A DNA stretch of 13,563 nt. It comes from JABDBK01 sp964453575 (GTDB taxonomy: Bacteria > Pseudomonadota > Gammaproteobacteria > DSM-16500). The translations under genes and the position numbers were made by a program. Positions 6,359 to 13,510 of the stretch are shown piece after piece (position 1 is the first letter of the stretch; every line of letters starts with the position of its first letter). The notes beneath the pieces were generated by a model. The model saw nothing but the letters and a program-made list of their open reading frames with translations. It did no database searches and was not told where the DNA came from. Location: NCBI GenBank assembly GCA_964453575.1, contig CAYVRW010000065.1:1-13563 (forward strand), written 5' to 3'.

Positions 6359-7045
6359 ATGCCTAAACCAAAACAGGAAAATGGGATTCTCAAAGCCTTT
6401 GAAATTTACATGAATAATGTGGAGGATTCGGGGAAAGAAGAAACACTTAAGAAAATCGTATTACTTCATGCCCGAGAATACAAAGAAGATGAGAAGCAAA
6501 AATATAATTTGATATTGCTCGAAGCCCTGGGAGACAAAGATTTTAATACGTGGGTTATGGACAATAAGAAAGAGCTAGATAAGCGTGAGCCAAACTTCAA
6601 GAATCTTTTTGAACAACATATGACGCGTGCGTTTAGTGGTCCCCTTAGAAAATTTGAATCAGTCAGAGAGCAACATATCTTAAAGGAAACACGCAGCGGT
6701 CAGCCAACAGCAACTGATGAAAAGGTTTTAACTAAAGTAAAAGCGCCTATGCCAAAAATGGAAAAAGATTATAAAGACAGTTCAAAATTAATTCATCAAG
6801 TAAAAAATGATTTTTTAAAGAAACTAAAGAATTTTACAGATAAAAATTTACTGCCGAATGCTGAGCAACTTAACACAATGCTCAATGAAGGATCTTCGAA
6901 GCTTGGGATTTCCCAAGAAGAATACAAAAAACAACTTTTATCAGGAACCTTCAGTCGAATGAAAAATATAATCAAGTTAATTGACGAAGATTGGACGAAA
7001 CCAGAGAAAGATGTCGGACACAAACCGCGGAGACCCGGAATGTGA
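6359..7045 (+). CDS. Uncharacterised charged protein, paralogue 2
   Basis: I do not recognise this 228-residue protein. It shares the order of motifs with paralogue 1: LKKIVLLH (about 30–37), DFNTW (61–65), HQVKNDFL (146–153), YKKQLLS (189–195) and IIKLIDEDW (204–212). A charged tail ends in KPRRPGM. Between DFNTW and HQVKNDFL the two have diverged strongly. No signal peptide, membrane segment or known active site is visible. An in-frame GTG at 6353 lies inside the ribosome site GAGGTG; the ATG at 6359 matches the start of paralogue 1 (MPK versus MPN) and is chosen. Its stop is only 26 bp from the convergent ruvB stop, with no clear terminator between them. The HQVKNDFL region (6781–6840) is 10/60 GC. 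Confidence 0.75.
   Translation: MPKPKQENGILKAFEIYMNNVEDSGKEETLKKIVLLHAREYKEDEKQKYNLILLEALGDKDFNTWVMDNKKELDKREPNFKNLFEQHMTRAFSGPLRKFESVREQHILKETRSGQPTATDEKVLTKVKAPMPKMEKDYKDSSKLIHQVKNDFLKKLKNFTDKNLLPNAEQLNTMLNEGSSKLGISQEEYKKQLLSGTFSRMKNIIKLIDEDWTKPEKDVGHKPRRPGM
6794..6818 (+). repeat. Coding repeat shared by the paralogues, copy 2
   Basis: This is the counterpart of 5962–5986 with one mismatch. It contains A6 and T6 runs flanking TG(A), which are potential polymerase-slippage sites inside the gene. Confidence 0.7.
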
Positions 7046-7071
7046 TAAAGGCGCGGGGAGAAGGAAAAAAA

Positions 7072-8103
7072 TCACCCAATCTCCAACTCCCGCTGCAAAC
7101 TAATTTTATCAGGCACATCTATGCCAAAATGCAAATAAGCGTGTTTAGTTGCCATTCGACCGCGCGGGGTGCGCATGATAAATCCTTGCTGAATGAGAAA
7201 AGGTTCGATCACATCTTCGATAGTTCCGCGTTCTTCGCTAATAGCTGCTGCTAAACTGTCTACACCCACAGGTCCGCCGTCGAATTTGTCGATGAGCGCC
7301 AATAATAATTTTCTATCCATCATATCAAAGCCATGATCATCCACATCAAGCAGGTTTAACGCTTGCTGCACCACTGCTTGAGTCACTTTGCCGTTAAATT
7401 TCACTTCCGCATAATCACGCACACGCCTTAATAAACGATTTGCAATACGAGGCGTACCGCGTGAACGTTTTGCCACTTCTTCTGCGGCATCATCATCAAT
7501 AAAAATTTGCAAAATGGAAGCTGAACGTTTCACAATCGTTGCCAGTTCTGCGACATGATAAAATTCTAATCGTTGCACTATACCGAATCGATCACGCAGC
7601 GGTGATGTTAATAAACCGGCTCTTGTCGTTGCGCCAATTAAGGTAAAAGGCGGTAAATTAAGTTTGATGGAACGTGCGGCCGGGCCTTCGCCTATCATAA
7701 TATCAAGTTGATAATCTTCCATGGCAGGATACAACACTTCTTCGACCACAGGACTTAAGCGATGAATTTCATCAATAAATAACACTTCATGCGCTTGTAA
7801 ATTTGTTAATAATGCAGCGACATCGCCAGCGCGTTCTAACACTGGGCCTGAAGTTTGACGTATGCCTACACCTAATTCATTGGCAATAATGTTTGCAAGT
7901 GTCGTTTTACCGAGTCCTGGCGGGCCAAATATTAAAACATGGTCTAAGGCTTCCTTACGTGACTTTGCTGCCTGGATAAAAATATCCATTTGCTCGCGCA
8001 CATGAGCCTGGCCTATGTAATCAGCCAATTGTTTTGGTCTTATGGCTCTATCAATGACCTCGGTTTCATGTTGGGCAGTCGCTGAAATAATTCTATTATC
8101 CAT
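7072..8103 (-). CDS. ruvB: RuvB, Holliday-junction branch-migration ATPase
   Basis: RuvB forms hexameric AAA+ rings that pump DNA through RuvA-bound Holliday junctions during recombinational repair. The 343-residue protein has Walker A GPPGLGKTT (60–68), Walker B LFIDEIH (108–114), the sensor/arginine-finger stretch GATTRAGLLTSPLRDRFG (about 157–174) and the C-terminal winged-helix motif RTPRGR (about 311–316). All key residues are present. Its ATG follows AGGTGA. It is separated from ruvA by a plus-strand gene and therefore has its own promoter with a consensus TTGACA. A palindrome overlapping that -35 suggests added control. Confidence 0.97.
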   Translation of the reverse strand: MDNRIISATAQHETEVIDRAIRPKQLADYIGQAHVREQMDIFIQAAKSRKEALDHVLIFGPPGLGKTTLANIIANELGVGIRQTSGPVLERAGDVAALLTNLQAHEVLFIDEIHRLSPVVEEVLYPAMEDYQLDIMIGEGPAARSIKLNLPPFTLIGATTRAGLLTSPLRDRFGIVQRLEFYHVAELATIVKRSASILQIFIDDDAAEEVAKRSRGTPRIANRLLRRVRDYAEVKFNGKVTQAVVQQALNLLDVDDHGFDMMDRKLLLALIDKFDGGPVGVDSLAAAISEERGTIEDVIEPFLIQQGFIMRTPRGRMATKHAYLHFGIDVPDKISLQRELEIG

Positions 8104-8123
8104 ATTTTCACCTATTTTTCAAT

Positions 8124-8152
8124 AAGATACATTTATTTTTGCAAATTGTCAA
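8124..8152 (-). promoter_or_regulatory. Predicted sigma70 promoter for ruvB
   Basis: On the minus strand a perfect TTGACA (8152–8147) and TATCTT (8129–8124, four of six matches) are exactly 17 bp apart. The start point would be near 8117, leaving a leader of about 14 nt that holds the ribosome site AGGTGA. Confidence 0.6.
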
Positions 8153-8167
8153 TCCGATTGCCAATTT
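8143..8167. promoter_or_regulatory. Palindromic operator candidate over ruvB -35
   Basis: This is a 25-bp palindrome with 12-bp arms around a single central C and one mismatch (left arm AATTGTCAATC, right arm GATTGCCAATT, plus an outer A/T pair). It covers the whole -35 hexamer of the ruvB promoter. The size and symmetry suit a dimeric repressor. It does not look like a gammaproteobacterial LexA box, since no CTGT-N8-ACAG is present. Confidence 0.45.
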
Positions 8168-8254
8168 ACAAAGGTAACTCCCTGTCATTGAAGCCGCGCC
8201 CATTGAGTCATTCGATTTAATGAATATTTGCGCTATTTTTAATCAAATCCGGGT

Positions 8255-8260
8255 TATAAT
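8255..8260 (+). promoter_or_regulatory. -10 box of the plus-strand gene at 8296
   Basis: A perfect TATAAT lies 35 bp before the ATG at 8296, placing a start point near 8267. No good -35 hexamer is found at 16–18 bp; TTGCGC lies 21 bp upstream. The 192-bp gap between the divergent ruvB and this gene (8104–8295) therefore holds both promoters and the palindrome. Confidence 0.4.
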
Positions 8261-8295
8261 GGTATTAAGAATATTTACATCAGCAGAGGTGTGAT

Positions 8296-8865
8296 ATGTT
8301 TTCAAAAAAACAGCAAAATAAACAGCCGCCCTTTTATGAGCAAGCAAAAGAGGAATTAAATAAATTAACAGCTCGTCTAATAGAGGAAAAAAATACCATC
8401 CCGAGTGAAAATATTCTTGCAGAAAATGAAGCTTTAATTAAACAAAATCCCCTTTTACAAAATATGCCTGTAATCAATAATTCACCAAAATTAACAACCC
8501 GAGGTAATGCTATAGCGCAATCTAGAGCTAAACTAGAGAGTATAAAAAGACTAGAGGAAAAAATCTCTAAACTTGAAGGTGATATAAGCACTGTAAAGAT
8601 AAATACAGAATCGAGAGCGAGAATACCACCCATACCACCTATATCATTCTGGAAAAAACTTCGTCATCCAATAAACTGGTTTAAGTTTAAATTGTCATTT
8701 TGGGCAAAAAGCAGTGGCACAATGAAACCAATACACGAGACTGAGCAGGCTGAGCTTAGACAGAAGCTCAATGAAGTTTCCGAGGAACTTGAGAAAATTA
8801 AGAAACTTGGTCTAACGGCTAATACTGAAAATGAAACGCCTATAACCAAAAAAAAACTTAGCTAA
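8296..8865 (+). CDS. Uncharacterised coiled-coil protein between ruvA and ruvB
   Basis: I do not recognise this 189-residue protein. It has a charged, Gln/Lys-rich start, a probable coiled coil (about 74–98, RLEEKISKLEGDIS), and a Pro/Trp/Phe/Lys-rich patch (about 111–140) including PPIPPISFWKKL and NWFKFKLSFW that could lie on a membrane surface. A second coiled coil (about 148–171) and a polar tail ending ITKKKLS follow. There is no signal peptide and no clear transmembrane helix. The ATG follows GAGGTG, the same ribosome site as the other two plus-strand genes. Its stop overlaps the ruvA stop by 4 bp in convergent orientation. Sampled GC (8341–8400) is 18/60 against 26/60 in a ruvB stretch. 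It may be a lineage-specific accessory or secreted protein; this is inference from position and composition. Confidence 0.75.
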   Translation: MFSKKQQNKQPPFYEQAKEELNKLTARLIEEKNTIPSENILAENEALIKQNPLLQNMPVINNSPKLTTRGNAIAQSRAKLESIKRLEEKISKLEGDISTVKINTESRARIPPIPPISFWKKLRHPINWFKFKLSFWAKSSGTMKPIHETEQAELRQKLNEVSEELEKIKKLGLTANTENETPITKKKLS

Positions 8866-9452
8866 ACCCGCTCTTGCAATGACCGCCGAATTAAATCTTC
8901 GCTGTTTAACACTCCATCATCCACTTTTGAAACCACGCGGCTTGCTTCTTGTGGTTTGTAGCCAAGTGCTATCAAGGCTGAAATCGCATCTTGCACCATT
9001 AAATTTCGTGAACTTGAAGTAAGTATAGGTGCAGATATATGCTCCTGCCAATGCGCAATTTTATCGCGCATTTCTATGATTAAACGTTCTGCGGTTTTTT
9101 TACCAACGCCGGGGAGATTAACTAAACTTGCTATATCGTTATGGGCAATACAACGCACGAATGCTTGGGTGTCCATACTTGATAAAATAGTTAAAGCCAT
9201 ACGCGGGCCTACACCATTGACTTTTAATAATGTGCGAAACATGGTGCGTTCTTCTTTGTCACTAAAGCCATATAAATGATGCGCGTCTTCACGCACAATT
9301 AAATGGGTATGCAAAATAATTTCTTGGCCTACGTCGGGTAAACGATAAAATGTACTCATGGGTGCATCGATTTCGTAGCCTACGCCCATGACGTTTAATA
9401 ATAATAACGGAGGTTGTTTTTCTAAAATGATGCCGCGTAGTTGACCTATCAT
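8862..9452 (-). CDS. ruvA: RuvA, Holliday-junction binding protein
   Basis: RuvA tetramers hold the open Holliday junction and load RuvB rings. The 196-residue protein starts with the canonical MIGQLRG and has an N-terminal OB fold (about 1–63). Two helix-hairpin-helix motifs follow, VNGVGPRMA (about 78–86) and LPGVGKKTA (about 113–121). The C-terminal domain (about 150–196) contacts RuvB. The frame is open to 9509 inside ruvC, but the family start at 9452 has GGAG at 9463–9460. The gene begins 4 bp after the ruvC stop, so translation is probably coupled. Its TAG overlaps the stop of the opposing gene. Confidence 0.96.
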   Translation of the reverse strand: MIGQLRGIILEKQPPLLLLNVMGVGYEIDAPMSTFYRLPDVGQEIILHTHLIVREDAHHLYGFSDKEERTMFRTLLKVNGVGPRMALTILSSMDTQAFVRCIAHNDIASLVNLPGVGKKTAERLIIEMRDKIAHWQEHISAPILTSSSRNLMVQDAISALIALGYKPQEASRVVSKVDDGVLNSEDLIRRSLQERV

Positions 9453-9456
9453 GATT

Positions 9457-9978
9457 TTACTCCATAAAATTCCGCCAGCTGCTACGTTTTTTACGTGTTG
9501 CTTTGACACCCAGTTTAATCAAACCTGAACGCGAATGCGCATGGCATAATGCAACTGCCAAGGCATCAGCAGCATCGGCTTGTAAAGCTTCTTGAATATT
9601 CAATAAACGATTAACCATGTGTTGAATTTGTTCCTTTTTAGCAGCACCATAACCCACAACTGCTTGTTTCACCTGTCTTGCCGTATATTCAACCACAGGC
9701 ATTGCTAAAGCTGCCATGGCAGCACCTCTGGCTTGTCCTAATTTAAGAGCTGAATTGGGATTTTGATGCATAAAGATTTGTTCAATGGCAGCTTCTGCGG
9801 GCTGATAACGGGTTATGATTTCTTTAATGCCGTCTGCAATTTGTTGTAAGCGCATAGCAACATTGTCTGCGGAAATTTTCAGGCAACCGCTTTCAACATA
9901 AAACGTTTGGTTGCCTTCAAGACGAATGACACCATAACCTGTTAATCGTGAACCTGGATCTATCCCTAGAATGATCAA
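9457..9978 (-). CDS. ruvC: RuvC, Holliday-junction resolvase
   Basis: RuvC cuts Holliday junctions symmetrically as a dimer. The 173 residues match the E. coli length. The acidic metal-binding site is visible: Asp7 in GIDPGS, Glu66 in AIEQIF, and Asp135 and Asp138 in ADAADALAVALCHAH. The start codon is TTG at 9978, preceded at normal distance by AGGAG (9988–9984), which itself overlaps the yebC stop codon. The C-terminus is basic (RKKR), as usual. It lies between yebC and ruvA in one transcription unit. Confidence 0.96.
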   Translation of the reverse strand: MIILGIDPGSRLTGYGVIRLEGNQTFYVESGCLKISADNVAMRLQQIADGIKEIITRYQPAEAAIEQIFMHQNPNSALKLGQARGAAMAALAMPVVEYTARQVKQAVVGYGAAKKEQIQHMVNRLLNIQEALQADAADALAVALCHAHSRSGLIKLGVKATRKKRSSWRNFME

Positions 9979-9983
9979 GGCGG

Positions 9984-9988
9984 CTCCT
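9984..9988 (-). promoter_or_regulatory. Ribosome binding site fixing the TTG start of ruvC
   Basis: On the minus strand TAAGGAG joins the yebC stop TAA to a perfect Shine-Dalgarno core, with five bases (CCGCC) before TTG. Strong SD plus a weak start codon suggests coupling to yebC translation. Confidence 0.7.
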
Positions 9989-10734
9989 TATGCTATTTTA
10001 AGTAATACATCCTCAACAATATCCGCATTCGAATACACTTCTTGCACATCATCTAAATCTTCAAGCATTTCGGTAAGACGTATAATTTTTTCAGCGATAT
10101 CTTTATCATCAATCAAAGCCTGTGTCACAGCAGCCATCGTAATTTCAGCTTGATCTGGAAGCAAACCCACTTCAACCATGGCTTTTTTGATATGCAAAAA
10201 ATCTTCGGGTGCGGTCACCACATCAATGCTTTTATCATCGTTTACCACAATATCTTCTGCCCCTTTTTCAAGAGCAATTTCCATCACACGTTCTTCATCA
10301 GCGCCAGGTGCAAATGTCATTTGGCCTTTTTTATGAAAAAGATAGGCAACTGATCCTTCCGTACCTAAATTGCCGCCGCATTTAGTAAATGCATGTCTAA
10401 TTTCCGCAACGGTACGATTACGATTATTCGTGATGCAATCTACAATAATAGCAACACCTGAGGGCCCATAACCTTCATATCTGACTTCTTCAACAATCTC
10501 ACCTTCCATGCCGCCCGCGCCGCGTTTAATCGCACGATCAATCACATCGCGTGACATATTCGCCGCAAGCGCTTTATCAACAGCTGCACGTAACCGTGGA
10601 TTGGATTCATCACCCGTCGCTAATTTAGATGCGACGGTGATTTCACGTATCAGTTTGGTATAAAGTTTGCCGCGTTTTGCGTCAACTTTTGCTTTATGAC
10701 GTTTGATGTTCGCCCATTTACTGTGTCCTGCCAT
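9988..10734 (-). CDS. yebC: YebC/PmpR-family protein (TACO1 homologue)
   Basis: The 248-residue protein carries the family N-terminus AGHSKWANIKRHKAKVD and the motif GYGPSGVAIIVDC (about 107–119). Family members were long listed as transcriptional regulators, and more recent work describes a role in translation at proline-rich stretches. The neighbourhood next to ruvC is typical across bacteria. Its ATG overlaps the aspS stop by one base (TAATG), with AAAGGA inside the aspS end, so the two are almost certainly co-transcribed and coupled. Confidence 0.95.
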   Translation of the reverse strand: MAGHSKWANIKRHKAKVDAKRGKLYTKLIREITVASKLATGDESNPRLRAAVDKALAANMSRDVIDRAIKRGAGGMEGEIVEEVRYEGYGPSGVAIIVDCITNNRNRTVAEIRHAFTKCGGNLGTEGSVAYLFHKKGQMTFAPGADEERVMEIALEKGAEDIVVNDDKSIDVVTAPEDFLHIKKAMVEVGLLPDQAEITMAAVTQALIDDKDIAEKIIRLTEMLEDLDDVQEVYSNADIVEDVLLKIA

Positions 10735-12509
10735 TATATCTTTTCCTTTTGTTTTTCCGTATCTTTCTTAACAACTCGAATACCTAAATCAATCAATTGC
10801 GCAATATCCACTGTGGAAGGTGCATCGGTCAAAGGACATGTTGCCGTTTGTGTTTTAGGAAATGCAATCACATCACGAATCGAAGTAGAATTTGTCATGA
10901 GCATGGCTAAACGGTCTAAACCAAAAGCAATACCACCATGCGGCGGGCAGCCAAAGCCTAGCGCTGTTAAAAGATGGCCAAATTTTTCTTGTGCCTCTTC
11001 TTTTTGAATATTCAACGCACGAAACACGGCTTGTTGCATTTCCGGAGTATTAATACGAATAGAACCACCACCTGCTTCGGTACCGTTTAATACCATATCA
11101 TAAGCACGTGCTAACACATTGATAGGATCACGTTCTAATTCTGCCACTGAATTGACCTTAGGTGCGGTAAAAGGATGATGACATGCTGATAATCTTCCTT
11201 CACCTTTTTCAAACATAGGGAAATCAATCACCCACAACACGCGCCAAGCATTTTCAACTAAACCTTTATCATGCGCGATTTTAACTCGTAATGCACCTAA
11301 CGATTCATTCACAATACCTGTTAAATCTGCACCAAAGAAAATAATATCACCTTGTTTTGCGTTAGTGCGTTCAATGATGGCCTGCACAATGGATTCGGGA
11401 ATAAATTTTAAAATCGGTGATTGTAAACCATCGGCATTATATTTAATGTATGCCAGTCCTTTTGCACCGAAAATACCTACATATTTGGTATATTCATCAA
11501 TTTCTTTACGGCTTAAATCAGCACCACCTGGCACACATAATGCAGCGACGCGGCCATGCATATCTTTAGCAGGATCGGAAAAGACCTTAAATTCTACATC
11601 TTTTAATAAATCGCCTACATCCACTAATTCAAGTGCAATACGCAAATCCGGTTTATCTGAACCATAACGTGACATGGCTTCTGCATAAGTCATGCGTGGG
11701 AAAGGATTAGGCAGTTCAACATTCAATAATGTTTTGAATAAACCGCGCATCATTTCTTCCATCAAATGTTGAATTTCATGCTCAGTTAAAAAAGAAGTTT
11801 CGATATCTAATTGAGTAAACTCAGGCTGCCTGTCCGCACGTAAATCTTCGTCACGAAAACAACGCACCACTTGATAATAACGGTCCATACCAGCCATCAT
11901 TAGCAACTGTTTAAATTGTTGCGGTGATTGCGGTAAGGCATAAAAATTACCTGGTTTGGTGCGGCTAGGAACTAAATAATCGCGCGCACCTTCCGGTGTT
12001 GCTTTTGTTAAAAAAGGTGTTTCAATATCTAAAAATCCATTGTCATCTAAAAACCGGCGTAAATAACGGGTGATTTTCGCGCGAAATACCATACGATTTA
12101 ACATTTCGGGACGACGCAAATCTAAATAACGATAATGCAGACGCGTTTCTTCACCTACTTCATCGTAATCATTAATCTGAAATGGCGTAGGTTCAGAAGT
12201 ATTTAAAATAGTAAGCTCTAAAGCATCGACTTCAATTTCGCCGGTGGCCAACTCTTTATTAACAGTGCCCTCTGGACGGCGTCGTACACGCCCTTTAACT
12301 TGAATCACATATTCATTACGAACTAATTCGGCGTGTTTAAAAGCTTCTTTTTGCAGAGGTGCAACGACCACTTGCACGATACCTTCTCTATCACGCAAAT
12401 CAATAAAAATAACGCCGCCATGATCACGACGTCTATGCATCCATCCTACTAATTGAACTTCCTGATCTAAACTTTTTGTTGTAACCAATCCACAATAATG
12501 ACTACGCAT
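10734..12509 (-). CDS. aspS: Aspartyl-tRNA synthetase, non-discriminating type
   Basis: This enzyme charges tRNA with aspartate. The 591-residue protein (E. coli 590) has an N-terminal OB anticodon domain (about 15–105), class II motif 1 near FLDIETPFLTKATPEG (about 159–174), motif 2 RCFRDEDLRADRQPEF (216–231), the bacterial GAD insertion, and motif 3 with FGLDRLAML (529–537). Position 30 is His (RRRDHGG, where E. coli has Leu) and position 81 is Gly (RRPEGTVN, where E. coli has Lys). These match the pair shown in Pseudomonas aeruginosa to allow charging of tRNA-Asn too. The ATG at 12509 has only a weak AAGG upstream, 9 bp after the DUF502 gene stop. Confidence 0.97.
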   Translation of the reverse strand: MRSHYCGLVTTKSLDQEVQLVGWMHRRRDHGGVIFIDLRDREGIVQVVVAPLQKEAFKHAELVRNEYVIQVKGRVRRRPEGTVNKELATGEIEVDALELTILNTSEPTPFQINDYDEVGEETRLHYRYLDLRRPEMLNRMVFRAKITRYLRRFLDDNGFLDIETPFLTKATPEGARDYLVPSRTKPGNFYALPQSPQQFKQLLMMAGMDRYYQVVRCFRDEDLRADRQPEFTQLDIETSFLTEHEIQHLMEEMMRGLFKTLLNVELPNPFPRMTYAEAMSRYGSDKPDLRIALELVDVGDLLKDVEFKVFSDPAKDMHGRVAALCVPGGADLSRKEIDEYTKYVGIFGAKGLAYIKYNADGLQSPILKFIPESIVQAIIERTNAKQGDIIFFGADLTGIVNESLGALRVKIAHDKGLVENAWRVLWVIDFPMFEKGEGRLSACHHPFTAPKVNSVAELERDPINVLARAYDMVLNGTEAGGGSIRINTPEMQQAVFRALNIQKEEAQEKFGHLLTALGFGCPPHGGIAFGLDRLAMLMTNSTSIRDVIAFPKTQTATCPLTDAPSTVDIAQLIDLGIRVVKKDTEKQKEKI

Positions 12510-12518
12510 ATACCAACC

Positions 12519-13145
12519 TTATTTTTTTAAATGATTACCATTGACACCAGGTTGCACCACACCCAAAGAAATCACAAACTTCAATGCTTGTTCCACACTC
12601 ATATTCATTTCAATAACGTTTTTTCGTGGAACCATCATGAGAAAACCTGATGTTGGATTAGGCGTTGTTGGAATAAAAAGACTGACCATGGGTTCACCAT
12701 CCAGCGATTTTGTCACTTCTTCAGTACCATCACCGGTTTGAAAAGCCAAACTCCACATGCCTGTTCGGGGATATTCAACCAATAAAACTTTACGGAATGA
12801 CTGGCCGCCAGGAGTAAACAAGGTATGCAGCACTTGTTTAACACCCATATAAACACTACGAACTAAAGGAATACGTGCAATAAAAGAATCCCAAATGGCA
12901 ACAAATTGTCTGCCTACAAAATTGGCCACTAAAAAACCGGTAAGCAATATGACGCCTAAGGTAATAATCACGCCAATACCTGGAATATGTACACCTAACA
13001 AAGCATCCGGTTGATATTTCACAGGCAGCAAGGTGATGGTTGCGCCTAAAATATCGGCCAAAAACTTAAATGCCAATATGGTTATCCAAATAGGCAGCCA
13101 TATTAACAAACCGGAAATAAAATACCTTCTTAACGATGACATCAT
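12519..13145 (-). CDS. DUF502 family inner-membrane protein
   Basis: This 208-residue protein of the conserved DUF502 family has two predicted membrane helices (about 8–33, with GLLIWLPIWITILAF, and about 55–78, with GIGVIITLGVILLTGFLV). A soluble part follows, carrying the family stretches FIPTTPNPTSGFLMMVPR and SLGVVQPG. Its role in bacteria is not established; a plant relative (COV1) concerns vascular patterning, which does not help here. Two ATGs stand in tandem (13145 and 13142); AGGTGA nine bases upstream favours the first. The first ATG overlaps the fmdB stop (ATGATGA), indicating a shared transcript. It is commonly found just ahead of aspS. Confidence 0.88.
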   Translation of the reverse strand: MMSSLRRYFISGLLIWLPIWITILAFKFLADILGATITLLPVKYQPDALLGVHIPGIGVIITLGVILLTGFLVANFVGRQFVAIWDSFIARIPLVRSVYMGVKQVLHTLFTPGGQSFRKVLLVEYPRTGMWSLAFQTGDGTEEVTKSLDGEPMVSLFIPTTPNPTSGFLMMVPRKNVIEMNMSVEQALKFVISLGVVQPGVNGNHLKK

Positions 13146-13417
13146 GATGATTTTTCACCTGTATTTGTAGAACTTGAATGGGAAGTTTTACTGTCTTTGT
13201 TCTCTTGGCTGCTAGCCTTAGCGTCTGGCTTACCTTTGTTCTTAAAATCGGTAGCATACCATCCGGTTCCCTTAAGTTGAAAACCTGCTGCGGAAACCAG
13301 CTTTTGTAACCCAGGCTTTTGGCAATGAGGACACTCTGTGAGCGGTTGATCGCTCATTTTTTGTACAGCCTCTAATGTGTGTCCGCAAAGCTTACATTCG
13401 TATTCATAAATTGGCAT
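13142..13417 (-). CDS. FmdB-family zinc-ribbon protein
   Basis: The 91-residue protein starts with the family signature MPIYEYEC and carries two knuckles, Cys8/Cys11 (CKLC) and Cys29/Cys32 (CPHC), that should bind one zinc ion. GFQLKGTGWYATD marks the end of the conserved domain. The tail (about 62–91) is a Ser/Lys/Glu-rich, disordered-looking stretch. Its biochemical role is uncertain; family names refer to putative regulatory proteins. The frame is open upstream to 13447, but the conserved N-terminus fixes the ATG at 13417, with a weak GAGA ribosome site. It overlaps the DUF502 gene start. Confidence 0.9.
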   Translation of the reverse strand: MPIYEYECKLCGHTLEAVQKMSDQPLTECPHCQKPGLQKLVSAAGFQLKGTGWYATDFKNKGKPDAKASSQENKDSKTSHSSSTNTGEKSS

Positions 13418-13438
13418 AATAATCTCAATGGTGCAATG

Positions 13439-13466
13439 GGTATACAAAAAAGGCTTATTCTAACAA
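13439..13466 (-). promoter_or_regulatory. Weak promoter candidate for fmdB
   Basis: On the minus strand TTGTTA (13466–13461) and TATACC (13444–13439) are 16 bp apart; each matches the consensus at four of six positions. Two direct copies of TTAGAAT (13474–13468 and 13463–13457) lie 11 bp apart at its upstream side and could be alternative -10 hexamers or a binding site. Confidence 0.3.
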
Positions 13467-13510
13467 GATTCTAACGGACATGATAGGCATTCCTGTCAGT
13501 GCCAGCATGC

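Noticed and set aside
7046..7071. Terminator between paralogue 2 and ruvB
   Set aside because: The 26-bp gap is purine-rich with no convincing stem, so no terminator can be supported.
9453..9509. N-terminal extension of RuvA
   Set aside because: The extension lies inside ruvC and precedes the invariant family start MIGQLRG, which has its own GGAG.
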